Origin: Allium sativum | Taxonomy: Eukaryota; Streptophyta; Magnoliopsida; Asparagales; Amaryllidaceae | Assembly: GCA_030737875.1 (NCBI GenBank) | Contig: CM060918.1 | Location: forward strand, 883,232,403 to 883,296,402 | Length of the DNA: 64,000 bases | Direction of reading: 5' to 3' | Shown here: positions 45,099 through 58,590 of the stretch, piece after piece | Layout: the number at the start of each line of letters is the position of its first letter | Numbering within the stretch: the stretch's first letter is position 1 | The notes under the pieces: model-generated | What the model was told of the DNA's origin: nothing | The model's database searches: none | Seen by the model: the letters and a program-made list of their open reading frames with translations, nothing else | Position numbers and translations under genes: made by a program

Positions 45099-47159
45099 TG
45101 TAGTGTCCCGAAATTCTGGTCCAATTTGAGCTAACCCAATAACACAAGTCCAAACCAAATTACACTGGAAACCAGAAAACTAATAGAAAGAAAACAGAGG
45201 GTGAGGATAGATAAGATAGAAACTTAGAATAGAAGAAGAAGAACATAAAACATCAGAGTAAACACGAATCTCATAGGGGAATGAATAAATATATTTCATA
45301 ACATAACTTTGAAATACAAATTTGTATTTGAATATACAAATAATTTCCAAAGTACAGAACTTACAACACAGCGGAAATAACCATAGCTATATAATTCTGA
45401 AGCCTCCAGCTCCAGCTCTTTAAGTATCTGTAAATCCCGACTACTTGACTGCCCATACAAAATTGGGCAACCAAGCGTTTAGCGAAAACAAAACAAAGTA
45501 AACTCCGGGTCAGTCATGTGACTGGTGTGAGTTAACTCAAATTATTTGATTTAACTTTCAAAATCCTTTTGAACAAAGGATAATCATAAGACGATCCACA
45601 CATAAACATGGATGGTTTTTACCTTACGACAACCCAAATCATTAGTAAAACAATATTATTCTGATATTATAATAATGTCTAACACAAGTAATTTCAATCT
45701 AGTAGAAACGCTTGCATCTAACGTTCTACATATATAATATACAATCAAAACCACGGTCTCTTATTTGGGGAATTGACTCCAACTATGACAAGCAATGGAT
45801 CCACCTTCCGCTCAGTGTACTCTAGAAGCGATACACTGGAGTTCAGCAGGAACATCTTGCAACTCGGCCACACATGGCCGATCACTCATTTCGCTTGAAT
45901 GTATCGAATATATTGTCACCTTACAGTTGGTAAACCAACATAACCATTCCCGGGAGATACAGAATTGAAAGAAGTAACAAATATGAATATTCTCTAGATG
46001 GTGACAATACACCGTACTTGGTTGCGAACCACTCAGCCATGCTGCCTGCCCGATTTCTATTATTTCCCAGTTGATGAGGCTCGAGGTCAAAACATATGTT
46101 TTAACAGATCACTCCTCCATTTACTTCGAATGCCACATCGTCATACCTGTCAAATCACAAATTGATTTCCCCAAAAATACCACGGGTATAAGCTAGGAGA
46201 AACGAATTCCTCCACCAACGTAAATACGTTTTAAACGATCAACTTACGCGATCTACCGGATATACTCTGTCAGACATTCGTCCATTCAAGTTGTCCTGGG
46301 ATTAGGCAAACCGAAGGCACTATTCTGTAAATCCATCTTAGGCAATTTCTACCTAGGATTGCCAGAATAACCCTTGTATAAACTCCATCTTCAATTGGTC
46401 TTCGATCTATTTGATTCGAAATTCTAACGCCCATACGGAGTGGTTCTCGGATAATAATCCAACCGGTCTCTCCGTATTGACAACGAAAAAATGCTCAAAA
46501 CTTTGATAGTCTGTGAATTAAGTATCAAAGAAAAACAAATGTGCAAACAACGATATTATTTCCAGATGGAAATTATATCGATCAATCATCATTTAACATT
46601 TTATCTCTTTAGTTCATTAATTTACTTATCCCCTATTTCCATATATTCTAAATTCTTATTTTCTATTATCAGAAAACATTTATGATTCTTATTTGGAAAG
46701 CATTTCCAAAACTCCTTCGCTGGGTTTAAACTGATGTTTAAATCAAACATCGCCATGCCAACTCAAACCATTTCACTCATTAACTAAATTCACTTAACCA
46801 TCCTTTACTATCAAACCTTAGACATTCCTTAGTTAAGAAGGAAGTCAATCAAGTTGGGGTATAATTACCTCTCAGACCTTAACTGAACAACGTTTTAACT
46901 TTGGAATAGAAAAAGTTTATCCTTTAAACCTTTAACAAACTTCCTTATGAAACTCTCGGACTCTATTTACGAATCCACTTCTTTTATAAAAACATTGGTC
47001 ATAATGAAAACGTTATAATCCCTGCTTTCGAAATATCTAACTTCAAATATAACTTTTATTCTTTAATTTGAATAAATAAATAAATACCTAATTTATAAAT
47101 AAATAAATCTTGATTTAAACACCGGAAAGTATAAGTACATTCCCAAATTCGACATAATC

Positions 47160-47970
47160 GAATTTGACGATTAACTCTCTTCGAATAACTAATATTCGAT
47201 TAACTCACTTCGAATAAGTAATATTCGATTATCTCTCTTTGAATAACTTATATTCGATTATCTCTCTTCGAATAACTTATATTCGATTAACTCACTTCGA
47301 TAACTAAATTCGATTAACTCACTTCGAATAATTAAATTCTATTAACTCCTTTTGATTAAACTAATCGATAACTCCTTTCGATTAAACAAATCGATAACTC
47401 CTTTCGATTAACTATAATCGATTAACTCCTTTCGATTAAACTAATAAATAACTCCTTTCCTTTAACTCTATTCGAATAAACTATATCCGATACTCCTTTA
47501 CCTCTATTCGAATAAACTATATTCGATATTCCTTTAACTCTATTCGTATAAACTATATTCGATACTCCTTTAACTCTATTTGAATAACTAATATTCGACT
47601 AATTCCTTTGGATTAACTCATTTGGATAAACTCGGTTTGATTAACTCATCTGTACTAACTTAACTTAATTAACTCGACTTATTTAACTCAACTTGACTAA
47701 CTCGACTTATTTAACTCAACTTGACCAACTCGACTTATTTAACTCAACTTGATTAACTCCTATCGAATGACTAATATTCAATTTACTTATATTCGAATAA
47801 CTATGTCTGTTTTAACTTTATCTCGATCGACTAACTCTAATTGAATAACTAATATTTAATTAATCCTAATTCGATTAACTATGTTCAATTAACTCTATCT
47901 GGTTAACTCTAACTGGTTAACTCTAATTGGTTAACTCTAATCGACTAACTCTATTCGAATAACTAATACT
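47160..47970. repeat. Degenerate CGAATAACTAATATTCGATTAACTC repeats (F 3' LTR)
   Basis: About 800 bases of 20-30-base units built on TTCGAATAACTAATATTCGA and ATTAACTC. Each ATTCGAAT-like core is self-complementary. The other LTR has the same array at about 54195-55005 with drifted units. Confidence 0.85.
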
Positions 47971-47984
47971 TCCTTTCCTATTTG

Positions 47985-48440
47985 TCTATATTTATTTCAT
48001 ATAAATATTTCCTTTATATAATTCTATTTATTTTCTCAGATAAATTCTCCTTTTATCTTTATTTATTTTCTAAATAAATAATCCTTTTTCAATTTTATTT
48101 GTAAATGTTTTACAAATATTTCCCTTTCTATTTTATTTGTAAATGTTTTACGATTATTCCGTTTTCATCTTTCTATTTATTTAACAAATAAATATTTTCC
48201 TTTTCTATTTGTTTCACAAATATTTTCCTTTATAACTCTTATTTAATTCCCAAATAAATAATCCCTTTATACTTCTATTTATTTCTTAAATAAATATTTC
48301 TTTTCAATTCTATTGATTTATCACATAAATATTTCTTTTCAATTCTATTTATTTATCAAATAAATATTTCTTTTCAATTTATTTATTTATCAAATAAATA
48401 TTTCTTTTACATTTGTTTTACAAATATTTCTCTTTTATAA
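47985..48440. repeat. AAATAAATATTTC repeats (F 3' LTR)
   Basis: Units of about 30 bases alternate CAAATAAATATTTC with TTTTCAATTCTATTTATTTA. The arms ATTTATTT/AAATAAAT are complementary. Partner array near 55020-55460. Confidence 0.8.
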
Positions 48441-51420
48441 CTCTTTGATTTTATAATTATTTCTTTTTATAAAACCTTTTCCTTTTATATATAAAATCCA
48501 TTGATTTTATATAAATAATTTATTTTCAAATATACTTTGAAAATCCTCCTTTTACATCCCAGTATTTCTTACGGTATTTAAAATACCAAATAACAGTGAT
48601 CGAGATCATTCCAAACACACATAATCAACAATAGATTATATATCACATCATATATCACAATATGTGAAACAAAACAATATTTTATATATTGAGGAACCCA
48701 GTTGGGTCCTCCAACCTGTTTCCCTGCATCACAGATGTTAAACAACATAATTAACATCGATTTCATTTCAATATGAAATATTCTGCTAAACAGAATCAAT
48801 ATTTGTTTAAAGGTTTATATATATCGTTATCTATGATTTCAACCAATGCACAAGCAATTCAACCAAACAGTTAACATACAGTAATCAATAGATAATTATC
48901 AGTTCTAAGAATACATTATAAAAATATAACTGTTCAGAGTTGGTGAGTTTTACTCACATTGGACGATCATCGTTAATAACAATAACCATCGCTTGATTTG
49001 ATTATAACAATTTATTTCACTATAAATTGTAACAAGCTTCAATTCACTCCCAGTCAGCTCCCATGGTGTTGCGCTCGTCCATACGATCCTAACGGATCTT
49101 GTTTTTTCAAATTCTGATTTCGTATGCATTAGTTACGTTATTAACAAGTTTATACATAAAATATTTAAATTAAAACAACTTAAATCCATTTAACTTTGGG
49201 CCTCACCCCTTTGTATTTTCCATGGCCCATTCACCCAAGTACCAGCCCAATGGAAATCCCTTCTTCCCCATTTACTCATGAATTACCCCATACAGTGAAA
49301 ATGGCCATTTCCCATTTTCTTCAACTCCACATCGCACATCATTTCCTCACGAAAAATCCAAACTAAATATACCACCTTTTTTCACTTCAAAAACTTCATC
49401 ACCCCAAAATGATCACTAACAATTCGGTTGCTAGAAACAGAAACCGACTTCACTTCGTCGCCACTGTAACAGGAAGCCACCGAACCTTGTTAGCACCGAA
49501 TCACCCTCAAATGAGCATACGGGTGCAGTTTTCCATCCTACAGCCAAATACGAAACCCATTCTCGATCAGAAGTTCGAATCTCATTGAATCATTAACCCT
49601 AGATCACTGCTATAAAAAAACAGCAATGAAATGGTGTTCGAACTATCTATAATGGCTACCAGATTGAAGGCCTTCTTCCAGGAACTCACAGATAGAAGTT
49701 TTACTAACTTAGGAATTTTATTCGAATTTTAATTGATTTTTGAAAGAGGATTTTTCATGTTTTGTGTTTCCAGAAGAAAACATACGGCGGAAATAAGTGT
49801 TTGACTGAGGAAATGGATTTTCTAGGTTCAGAAAAAGTTAAGGATTATTTATAAAGGAAAAATATTATTTTTATATTCATTATTTAATTAATTTATAATA
49901 AATTGATGTTTGTATTTGGCTTTAAAAATCCTCATGATCACATACGATACCCAAAAATCATGAAAATGGACATGCAGCTACAGTTTGACATTACAGACCC
50001 AACGAAACTGGTTTCATCGAACTCCAAATCCGTTTGCTCATGCAACGTATTTTTAACCGTCAAAATATCGATTGTATTTCACATTAAAATCCCATATGGC
50101 CACATACTGACTCTAAAAATCACAGAAATTGAAATCTAGCAATAATTTAATATTGCGGATCCAATAAAATTAGTTTCATCGAATTCTGAGGTCGTTTTCA
50201 AAACTGGCTATTTTTTTAGTTCTATATAACCCATTTAAATACATAAATATATTTGAAAACAATTAAATTAAATATTTATATATTTATATTATCGTCTATA
50301 TTCACAATAGAATACTATACGGCTCCAGAATAAATATATCTAGATTTACAACTCGATATTTCATCATTAGAGTTATACTGATATTCGATTTATATTTAAA
50401 TCCTTTTATAAATCGATATAAATTATAAAGGAATTCCATAGTGACTTTTCTAAAATTTGATTTGGACATAAATCAAAATCTACACGATGAAATCCTAATT
50501 TTTCTCTTTCATTAGAAAAATATACTTCACCAGCTCCTAACGTTTTTTTGTTTCACAGAAATCCGATTTAAAATGGCTCTTGTATATTTAGTTGAAGTTT
50601 AGATCGCCAAATAGCGAACTGCCACGCCATTTCGAGCTCGATTATAATTATAATATAATTTATGCGTTCAACTGTCGTCAAAATAATATATACGTTATTC
50701 CAATTCAATTTTAAACTGAATTATATAATTTGAATTGCCCAGTTCACATTATATTGCCAATACACTAATTCTGATTATTTCAGAATTAATTATATTATTT
50801 ACTTATTATATTAATTAAATATTCACCATTATTTAATTTAAACCATTTAAATCTGAAAATTACTATTTAAATAATTAAATAAATTAGATATTATATCACT
50901 GAAAATACGGGTCGTTAAGTTCTTCCTCCCTTAAAATAATTTCGTCCTCGAAATTTCTAAGGTAGAAAACAAACCCTGTTGACTGGTTAGAACTTATTTG
51001 TTCACTTCTTAACTTTAATTTCAACTGAACCAATTTAATTTCAATTAAATTATTTATTCATTCTTACCAACGAAAATTTTCAAAAATCCTGAAAATTTTC
51101 TAGTTCCTTAACTTTTCGAAAAATTTCGCCAGCGCCTCCTTTGTACTGGTCAATAGCTCAAACTCCGACACGCCTCTCTAGGCCTTCTTCAACCCAAAAG
51201 AAAATCAAACAGCCAAGCGGCTTGCCAATTCGGCTTATCAAAATATCAAATCCATATATAATATAAACTTGTACCTTTTTGTCGGGCATATCATTATATC
51301 CTTTCCCTGGGAATTTTAAATAGTTTTACCATATCAAAAATCAAACTTTCCTTTTCAGGTTTCAAAACAACTTGCTTTTCTCAAATCAATTCAAAAACAA
51401 TATCTCAAGTAGTAATCTGT

Positions 51421-51469
51421 CACTTTCGAATTCGAAAGTGAACACTGATGATGTGGCCAGCATCATCAG
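51421..51469 (-). promoter_or_regulatory. 20-bp perfect palindrome and GATGATG hairpin (F)
   Basis: CACTTTCGAATTCGAAAGTG (51421-51440) is a perfect palindrome. Four bases on, CTGATGATG and CATCATCAG (51445-51469) pair around 7 nt. C and D have homologous pairs at the same relative place; their palindromes are weaker. Confidence 0.65.
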
Positions 51470-52038
51470 AGTTATTTCCCAGCTATCAAAGTGAGTTCAA
51501 TACTATAACAATTTCAAAACCATATTTAAACACTTCCATTTTGAAATTCATTTCAAAATATCCCTTTCAATGCTTGTAACCAATTTAAAATCTCCCAGGA
51601 TTTTAAAACTCTCATATATTCAATTCAATTCCATTTACAAACACTTTTCCAACTTTTAATTCCAATTCTGATTCTAAATTCAGATTTACTTCATCTTATT
51701 TCATATATTATACTTATGTGAATTCTGATTGATTATTTACGTAACCGTTCAATTATAATCTTACTCGATTATAATAACAACCAGTATATCCAATATATTA
51801 TAATCATTTCAATATAATTTCTTTATATCAAAATATAATTTGGGTAAAATTATTTCATTTACCCTCTTTTCAAACATATCGTGTCGACCCATCATATTCG
51901 AGTGTTTATAAACCCCTACCAATACAGTGGATCAAACTGATCAACTAGAACCCATAAATGACTCAACCAATAAATCTGCACAATATAAAACAATTTTATA
52001 TTAAATAACAAAAACGTTCACTCGTATATATACACTTA

Positions 52039-52077
52039 ACTCAATCTAGGATATTGCTAGCCCCATCTCTACTAAGT
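52039..52077 (-). promoter_or_regulatory. Leader stem-loop module of F
   Basis: In element sense: outer ACTT/GAGT, 8-nt side, TGGGGC against ATCCTA (two G-U pairs, closing C-A mismatch) around TAGCAAT, 4-nt side. Total 39 nt, the same geometry as in A, C and D. Only one copy is present, 33 nt from the PBS. Confidence 0.65.
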
Positions 52078-52110
52078 TACGCCACAGAGCCAAGGTAATT
52101 ACTTAACCTT

Positions 52111-52124
52111 AAGCTTTGATACCA
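52111..52124 (-). other. Primer binding site of F
   Basis: On the - strand TGGTATCAAAGCTT lies one base from the LTR terminus TGTACTGTCCCG (52126). It has one change from the standard site. Confidence 0.85.
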
Positions 52125-52125
52125 C

Positions 52126-55100
52126 TGTACTGTCCCGAAATTCCGGTCCAATTTGAGCTAACCAAACAACACAAGTCCAACCCAAATTACACTGGAAACC
52201 AGAAAACTAATGGAAAGAAAACAGAGGGTGAGGATAGATAAGGTAGAAACTTAGAATATAAGCAGAAGAAGAACATACAACATCAGAGTAAACACGAATC
52301 TCACAGCGGAATGAATAAATATATTTCATAACATAACTTTGAAGTACAAATCTGTACTTGAATATACATATCATTTCCAAAGTACAACACTTACAACACA
52401 GCGGAAATAACCATAGCTATATAATTCTGAAGCCTCCTGCTCCAGCCCTTTAAGTATCTGTAAATCCCGAATACTTGACTGCTCGTACAAAATTGGGCAC
52501 CCAAGCGTTTAGGGAAAACAAAACAAAAAATAAACTCCGGGTTAGTCATGTGACTGGTGTGAGTAAACTCAAATTATTCTATTTAACTTTCAAAATCCTT
52601 TTGAACAAAGGATAATCATAAGACCGATCCACACATAAACATGGATGGTTTTTACCTTACGATAACCTAAATCATTAGTAAAACAATATTATTCTTATAT
52701 TATAATAATGTCTAACACAACAAATATCAATCTAGTAGAAATGCTTGCATCTAACGTTCTACATATATAATATACAATCAAAACGCAGGCTCTTACTTGG
52801 GGAATGGATTCCAACTATGACAAGGTATGGATCCACCTTCCGCTCAGTGTACTCTAGAAGCGATACATTGTAGTTCAACAAGAACATCTCGCAACTCGGC
52901 CACACATGATGGACCACTCATTTCACTTGAGCGTATCGAATATATTGTCACCTTGCAGTTGGTAAACCAAGGTATCCATTCTAGGGAGATACATAATTGA
53001 AAGAAATAACAAATATGAACATTCGCTAGATGGTGACAATATACCCTACTTGGTTGCGAGCCACTTAGCCATGCTGCCTGCCCGATTTCTGTTATTTCCC
53101 AGCTGATGAGGCTCGAGGTCAAAATGGATCTTTTAACAGGTCACTCCTCTATTTACTTCGAATGCCACATCGTCATACCTGTCAAATCACAAATTGATTT
53201 CCCCAAAAATACCAGGGGTATAAGCTAAGAGAAACGAATTCCTCCGCCACCAATGTAAATATGTTTGAAACGATCAACTTACGCTATCTACCAGATATAC
53301 TTTGTCAAACATTTCCATTCAAGTTGTCCTGGGACTGGACAAACCGAAGGCAATATTCTGTAAATCCATCTTAGGTAGTTTCTACCTAGGATCGCCAGAA
53401 TAACCCATGTATAAACTCCATCTTCAATTGGTCTTCAATCTATTTGATTTGAAATGCTAACGCCCATACGGAGTGGTTCTCGGATAATAATCCAATCGGT
53501 CTCTCCGTATTGACGACGGAAAAATGGTCAAAACTTTGATAGTCTATGATTTAACTATCAAAGAAAAACACAAGTGCAAACAACGATATTATTTCCAGAT
53601 GGAAATTATATCGATCAATCATTATTTAACATTTTATCTCTTTAGTTCATTAATTTACTTATCTCCTGTTTCCATATATTCTAAATTATTATTTTCTATT
53701 ATCAGAAAACATTTCTGATTCTTATTTGGAAAACATATCCAAAACTCCTTCGCTGGGTTTAAACTGATGTTTAAATCAAACATCGCCATGCTAACTCAAA
53801 CCATTTCACTCATTAACTAAATTCACTTAACCATCCTTTACTATCAAACCTTAGCCATTCCTTAGTTAAGAAGGAAGTCAATCAAGTTGGGGGTATAATT
53901 ACCTCTCAGACCTTAACTGAACAACGTTTTAACTTCAGAATAGAAAAAGTTTATCCTTTAAACTTTTAACAACCTTCCTTATGAAACTCTCGGATTCTAT
54001 TTACGAATCTACTTCTTTTATAAAAACATTGGTTATAATGATAACGTTATAATCCCTACTTTCGAAATATCTAACTTCAAATATAACTTTTATTCTTTAA
54101 TTTTAATAAATAAATAAACACCTAACTTATAAATAAATAAATCTTGATTCAAACACCAGAAAGTATAAGTACTTTCCCGAATTCGATATAGTCGAATTTG
54201 ACGATTAACTCTCTTCGAATAACTAATATTCGATTAACTCACTTCAAATAACTAATATTCGATTATCTCTCTTTGAATAACTTATATTCGATTATTTCTC
54301 TTTGAATAACTTATATTCGATTAACTCACTTCGAATAACTAATTTCGATTAACTCACTTCGAATAACTAAATTCGTTTAACTCCTTTTGATTAAACTTAT
54401 CGATAACTCCTTTCGATTAAACTAATTGATAACTCCTTTCGATTAACAATAATCGATTAACTCCTTTCGATTAAACTAATTGATAACTCCTTTTCTTTAA
54501 CTCTATTCGAATAAATTATATCTGATACTCCTTTAACTCAATTCGAATAAACTATATTCGATACTCCTTTAACTCTATTCGAATAAACTATATTCGATAC
54601 TCCTTTAACTCTATTCGAGTAACCAATATTCGACTAATTCCTTTGGATTAACTCATTTGGATTAACTCATTTGGATTAACTCGGTTTGATTAACTCATCT
54701 AGACTAACTTAACTTAATTAACTCGACTTATTTAACTCAACTTGACTAACTTGACTTATTTAACTCATCTTGACTAACTCGACTTATTTAACTCAACTTG
54801 ATTAACTCATATCGAATGACTAATATTCGATTTACTTATATTCGAATAACTATGTCTGTTTTAATTTTATTTCGATTGACTAACTCTAATTGAGTAACTA
54901 ATATTCAATTAATCCTAATTCGATTAACTATGTTCAATTAACTCTATCTGGTTAACTCTAATTGGTTAACTCTAATGGACTAACTCTATTCGAATAACTA
55001 ATACTTCCTTTCCTATTTGTCTATATTTATTTCATATAAATATTTCCTTTATATAATTCTATTTATTTTCTCAAATAAATTCCCTTTTATCTTTATTTAT

Positions 55101-55744
55101 TTTCTAAATAAATAATTCTTTTTTAATTCTATTTGTAAATGTTTTACAAAAATTTCCCTTTTATTTTATTTGTAAATGTTTTACAAATATTCCCTTTTCA
55201 TCTTTCTATTTATTTAACAAATAAATATTTTCCTTTTCTATTTGTTTCACAAATATTTTCCTTTATAACTCTTATTTATTTCCCAAATAAATAATCCCTT
55301 TATACTTCTATTTATTTCTTAAATAAATAATTCCATTTCAATTCTATTTATTTATCAAATAAATATTTCTTTCAATTTTATTTATTTATCAAATAAATAT
55401 TTCTTTTCAATTCTATTTATTTATCAAATAAATATTTCTTTTACATTTGTTTTACAAATATTTCTCTTTTATAACTCTTTGATTTTATAATTATTTCCTT
55501 TTATAAAAAACTTTTCCTTTTATATATAAAATCCATTGATTTTATATAAATAATTTATTTTCAAATATACTTTGAAAATCCACCTTTAACATCCTAGTAT
55601 TTCATACGGTATTTAAAATACCAAATAACAGTGATCGATATAATTCCAAACACACATAATCAACAATAGATTATATATCACATCATATATTACAATATAT
55701 GAAACAAAACAGTATTTTATATACTAAGGAACCCAGTTGGGTCC
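52126..55744 (-). repeat. Element F 5' LTR, part (cut by G)
   Basis: Matches 45099-48709 at roughly 95%. The match ends at AGTTGGGTCC; in the other LTR the sequence continues TCCAACCTG, here it continues GTAACGGCCCGC, marking the G insertion. Confidence 0.9.
54195..55005. repeat. Degenerate TTCGAATAACTAATATTCGA repeats (F 5' LTR)
   Basis: Partner of 47160-47970, with several unit gains and losses and scattered substitutions, in keeping with the age of F. Confidence 0.85.
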
Positions 55745-56197
55745 GTAACGGCCCGCAAATTCGTACCCTTTCAGTTGACTAATAATACCACACGTCCAAC
55801 CCAAACTGCACGGAAATACGAATCATTACTAGAAAGAAGTTAGAGGATGAGAAATAGAAAAGAAAGAAATGTTAGAATAGAAGAAAACAGAGAAGACAAA
55901 TCTCACAGTGGAACGAATAAAATATATTATATAACATAACTTTTTGAAATACAAATCAGTAATTGTATATACACACCATGATCAGAGCACAACAATTATT
56001 CCTGGAACAGTTATAAACACATGTTTCCAAATACAACATAGTACACAGCAGAAATATGATAGTCTATAGCTAACTGGTGAGGCCTCATGTTTCCAGCTCT
56101 TCCAAGTGAATCTGAAAAATCCCGACTACTTGACTGCCCGTACAAATTTGGGCACCCAAGAGTTTAGGGAAAACATAAACAAAATAAACTCTGGGTC
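55745..56197 (-). repeat. Element G: start of an LTR inserted in F and cut by D
   Basis: A 450-bp stretch begins (C)GTAACGGCCCGC and contains CAGCAGAAA (56046), AATCCCGACTACTTGACTGC and GGGCACCCAAGAGTTTAGG, the same layout as the terminal part of F and C LTRs on the - strand. It stops inside CTCTGGGTC where D begins. The terminal TG seems mutated. The rest lies outside the window. Confidence 0.7.
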
Positions 56198-57094
56198 TGT
56201 AACAACCCGGAAATGCGAGCCAGTTTAAAATTTTTATTTTGGCAATTTTAGCGAATTTTGAACATTTAAAATGAATTATTTTAAATAATATCGACGAGAA
56301 ATTTATTTTGAATAGAATTCGAACGTATATATTACATACGTCCCCGTTAGAATATAAATAATTATATATAATTATAAATAGAATTGAAAATGGCGCGGTA
56401 GTTCGATAATTCGATTTCAAACTTCAATTGAATGTACCGGGTGCAAAATAAACCGGATTTTAGTGAAACCAAAAATAATAGGATCTATTTGAGGATATCT
56501 TTCCAACAAATCCGGAAAATCGAAATTTCTAGCGGGAATCAAATGATATGTCCAGTTGAAAATTCTGAAGAGTCGCTATGAAATTCAGGCCCTTAAAAAT
56601 GGAAATTTTGCAAACTACCTCGGATTTCGACGAAACCTCTTTTGTTGGATCCGTGATGTTAAATTATTGTTAGATTCCAAATTTCGTAATTTTTCGAGTT
56701 AATATGTGAGCGTGGCTAAGGAAAACGCGTTTGACCAGTTCTAGTTGATTTTAATCGACTGGAAAATGGCCATTCCTCTAACGGTCTCAGAATTCGATGA
56801 AACTACTTTTGTTAGAACCGTATCGTCAATACGAAGCTAAAAAATATTTTTCTGGGATTTATAGAGTTAGTATAGGACCCTAGTAAATTGAATTGCGCGT
56901 TCAAATTCAGTGTATAGAGTTATATGTCGATTTTGACAAAAACTGATCGAAACGATCGAATCAGCCTACGATACATATCCCATTGTGTTCGGAATGGGGG
57001 TGATTAGCTATGGACGACAGGCGGTGGGCCTCGTTTCGAGGTCGAAATAAAAAGTCAACTTTTTGAAATTAAAATAAATAAAAAAATAAAATTC

Positions 57095-57493
57095 CCCCTT
57101 TCCCTCTTCCCTTATCTTCTCAGCCCCCCCCCCCCCCGGTTAAAATTGATTTCAAAAAAGAAGAAGAAGGGCAGAGCGCTGTCGCGCTCCACTCTCCATC
57201 GCCGCCGCAGATGGCGGAGCGGCGCTGACTCCCTCCCCTCTCCCTCCTCCGCTTCCTCCTCCCCTTCTTCTTCTCCTCCGCTGCATCTTCTCCCCTTACC
57301 TCGCCCCCTTCGATTCCCACAACCGCGAGCACCCGCGCCTGAACCCAAATCCCCCCCGATGCTCCTCCCGAACCCACCTCACGCCCCCCTAAACCCATCC
57401 GCCCCCTGAAGCCGATGCTCCCCCTCCGCCGCCTGCTAGAGGGCCCACCACCACCGCTGAGCTCTGAAACCCTCCCCACCTCAAAGATAAGGT
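57095..57493 (+). other. GC-rich exon-like island with splice-donor-like end (D)
   Basis: CT-rich and CCG-rich, with a C run near 57125. It ends in GATAAG followed by GTAAAT (GT at 57492) and AT-rich sequence. Position in the LTR and end match A and C. The open frames here (60-120 codons, both strands) are low-complexity and share no sequence with those in A or C, so I call no protein. Confidence 0.55.
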
Positions 57494-57854
57494 AAATTTA
57501 TTTAATTAAATCAGTTTCTAGATTAATTTCAGTTTTATTTTATATTGTAGAAGGATAAAAATATAATCTTTTATATTGTAGCAGGATAAAAATATAATCT
57601 TTTATATTGTAGAAGGATAAAAATATGATTTTTACATTATAGAAGTGTTAAAAATTTGATCTTTATATATGTAGTGCATCAAAAATATGACCTTTATATA
57701 GTAGAATATAGAAAATACTATTTTTATGTAAGTAGTGTATTGAAAATATAATTTCTATAAAATAGAAAATATAAAAATAAAATCTTTATATTTGAAAAGG
57801 CGAAGTCTTTATATAGAGAATGGCGTGATAAAAATATAATCCTTATTATATGAA

Positions 57855-58590
57855 CACCGATGTAAAAATAGAATTTTTATCTATATAGTACCGATGTAAA
57901 AATAGAATTTTTATCTATATAGTAGCGATGTAAAAATAGAATTTTTATCTATATAGTAGCGGTGTAAAAATAGAATTTTTATCTATATAGTACCGATGTA
58001 AAAATAGAATTTTTATCTATACAGTAGCGGTGTAAAAATAGAATTTTTATCTATATAGAAGCGGTGTAAAAAAATAGAATTTTTATCTATATAGTACCGA
58101 TGTAAAAATAGAATTTTTATCTATATAGTAGCGGTGTAAAAATAGAATTTTTATCTATATAGTACCGATGTAAAAACAGAATTTTTATCTATATAGCACC
58201 GATGTAAAAATAGAATTTTTATCTATATAGTAGCGGTGTAAAAATAGAATTTTTATCTATATAGTACCGATGTAAAAATAGAATTTTTATCTATATAGTA
58301 GCGGTGTAAAAAAAATAGAATTTTTTCTATATAGTAGCGATGTAAAAATAGAATTTTTATCTATATAGTAGCGATGTAAAAATAGAATTTTTATCTATAT
58401 AGTACCGATGTAAAAATAGAATTTTTATCTATATAGTTGCGGTGTAAAAATAGAATTTTTATCTATATAGTAGCGGTGTAAAAATATAATTTTTATCTAT
58501 ATAGTATTGATGTAAAAATAGAAATTTTATCTATATAGTATTGATGTAAAAATAGAATTTTTATCCATATGGAGTGATTATAAAAATATG
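57855..58590. repeat. 34-bp palindromic tandem repeat, about 21 copies (D)
   Basis: Unit GATGTAAAAATAGAATTTTT plus ATCTATATAGTACC. Two alternating end types (TACC and TAGC) are intermixed. Each has AAAAAT/ATTTTT arms. Degenerate units extend to about 57541 on the left and 58635 on the right. Same place as the shorter arrays in A and C. Confidence 0.95.

Larger units (their letters stand above)
45099..50919 (-). repeat. Element F 3' LTR (5821 bp)
   Basis: In + coordinates it runs from TGTAGTGTCCCG to GGGTCGTTAAG, where the last two bases have lost the usual CA. It contains the dyad (45511-45525), CAGCGGAAA (45369-45377), long degenerate minisatellites (47160-48440) and an AT-rich 5' part. It resembles E inverted. 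Around 49200-49560 the + strand is CT-rich, the opposite orientation to the islands in A, C and D. No coding region. Confidence 0.88.
50920..52125 (-). other. Noncoding interior of F
   Basis: In element sense: PBS, one stem-loop module, an AT-rich part, a 9-bp hairpin beside a 20-bp palindrome, a GCCCGACAAAAAGGTAC segment near 51280 also present in A, C and D, CCAAGCGGCTTGCC-type sequence near 51210, and a PPT (AAGGGAGGAAG) with preceding hairpin AATTTCG/CGAAATT around AGGA (50938-50955). No ORF. Confidence 0.88.
45099..55744 (-). mobile_element. Element F: older giant-LTR non-autonomous element
   Basis: F has a complete LTR (45099-50919), an interior of 1206 bp, and 3.6 kb of the second LTR before G interrupts it. 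It has PBS, PPT hairpin and a leader module but no coding region. The LTRs differ by about 15 of the first 285 bases (about 5%), so it is clearly older than A, B and C. The left flank ATAAA (45094-45098) would be the target duplication; its partner lies outside the window. Confidence 0.9.

Noticed and set aside
49020..49700. Possible host gene fragment in the CT-rich + strand part of F's LTR
   Set aside because: No ORF, no splice-bounded coding stretch, and it lies within the LTR boundaries of F.
57120..57479. Glycine/arginine-rich frames in the D island
   Set aside because: GC-rich composition alone keeps frames open on both strands; there is no conserved start or domain.
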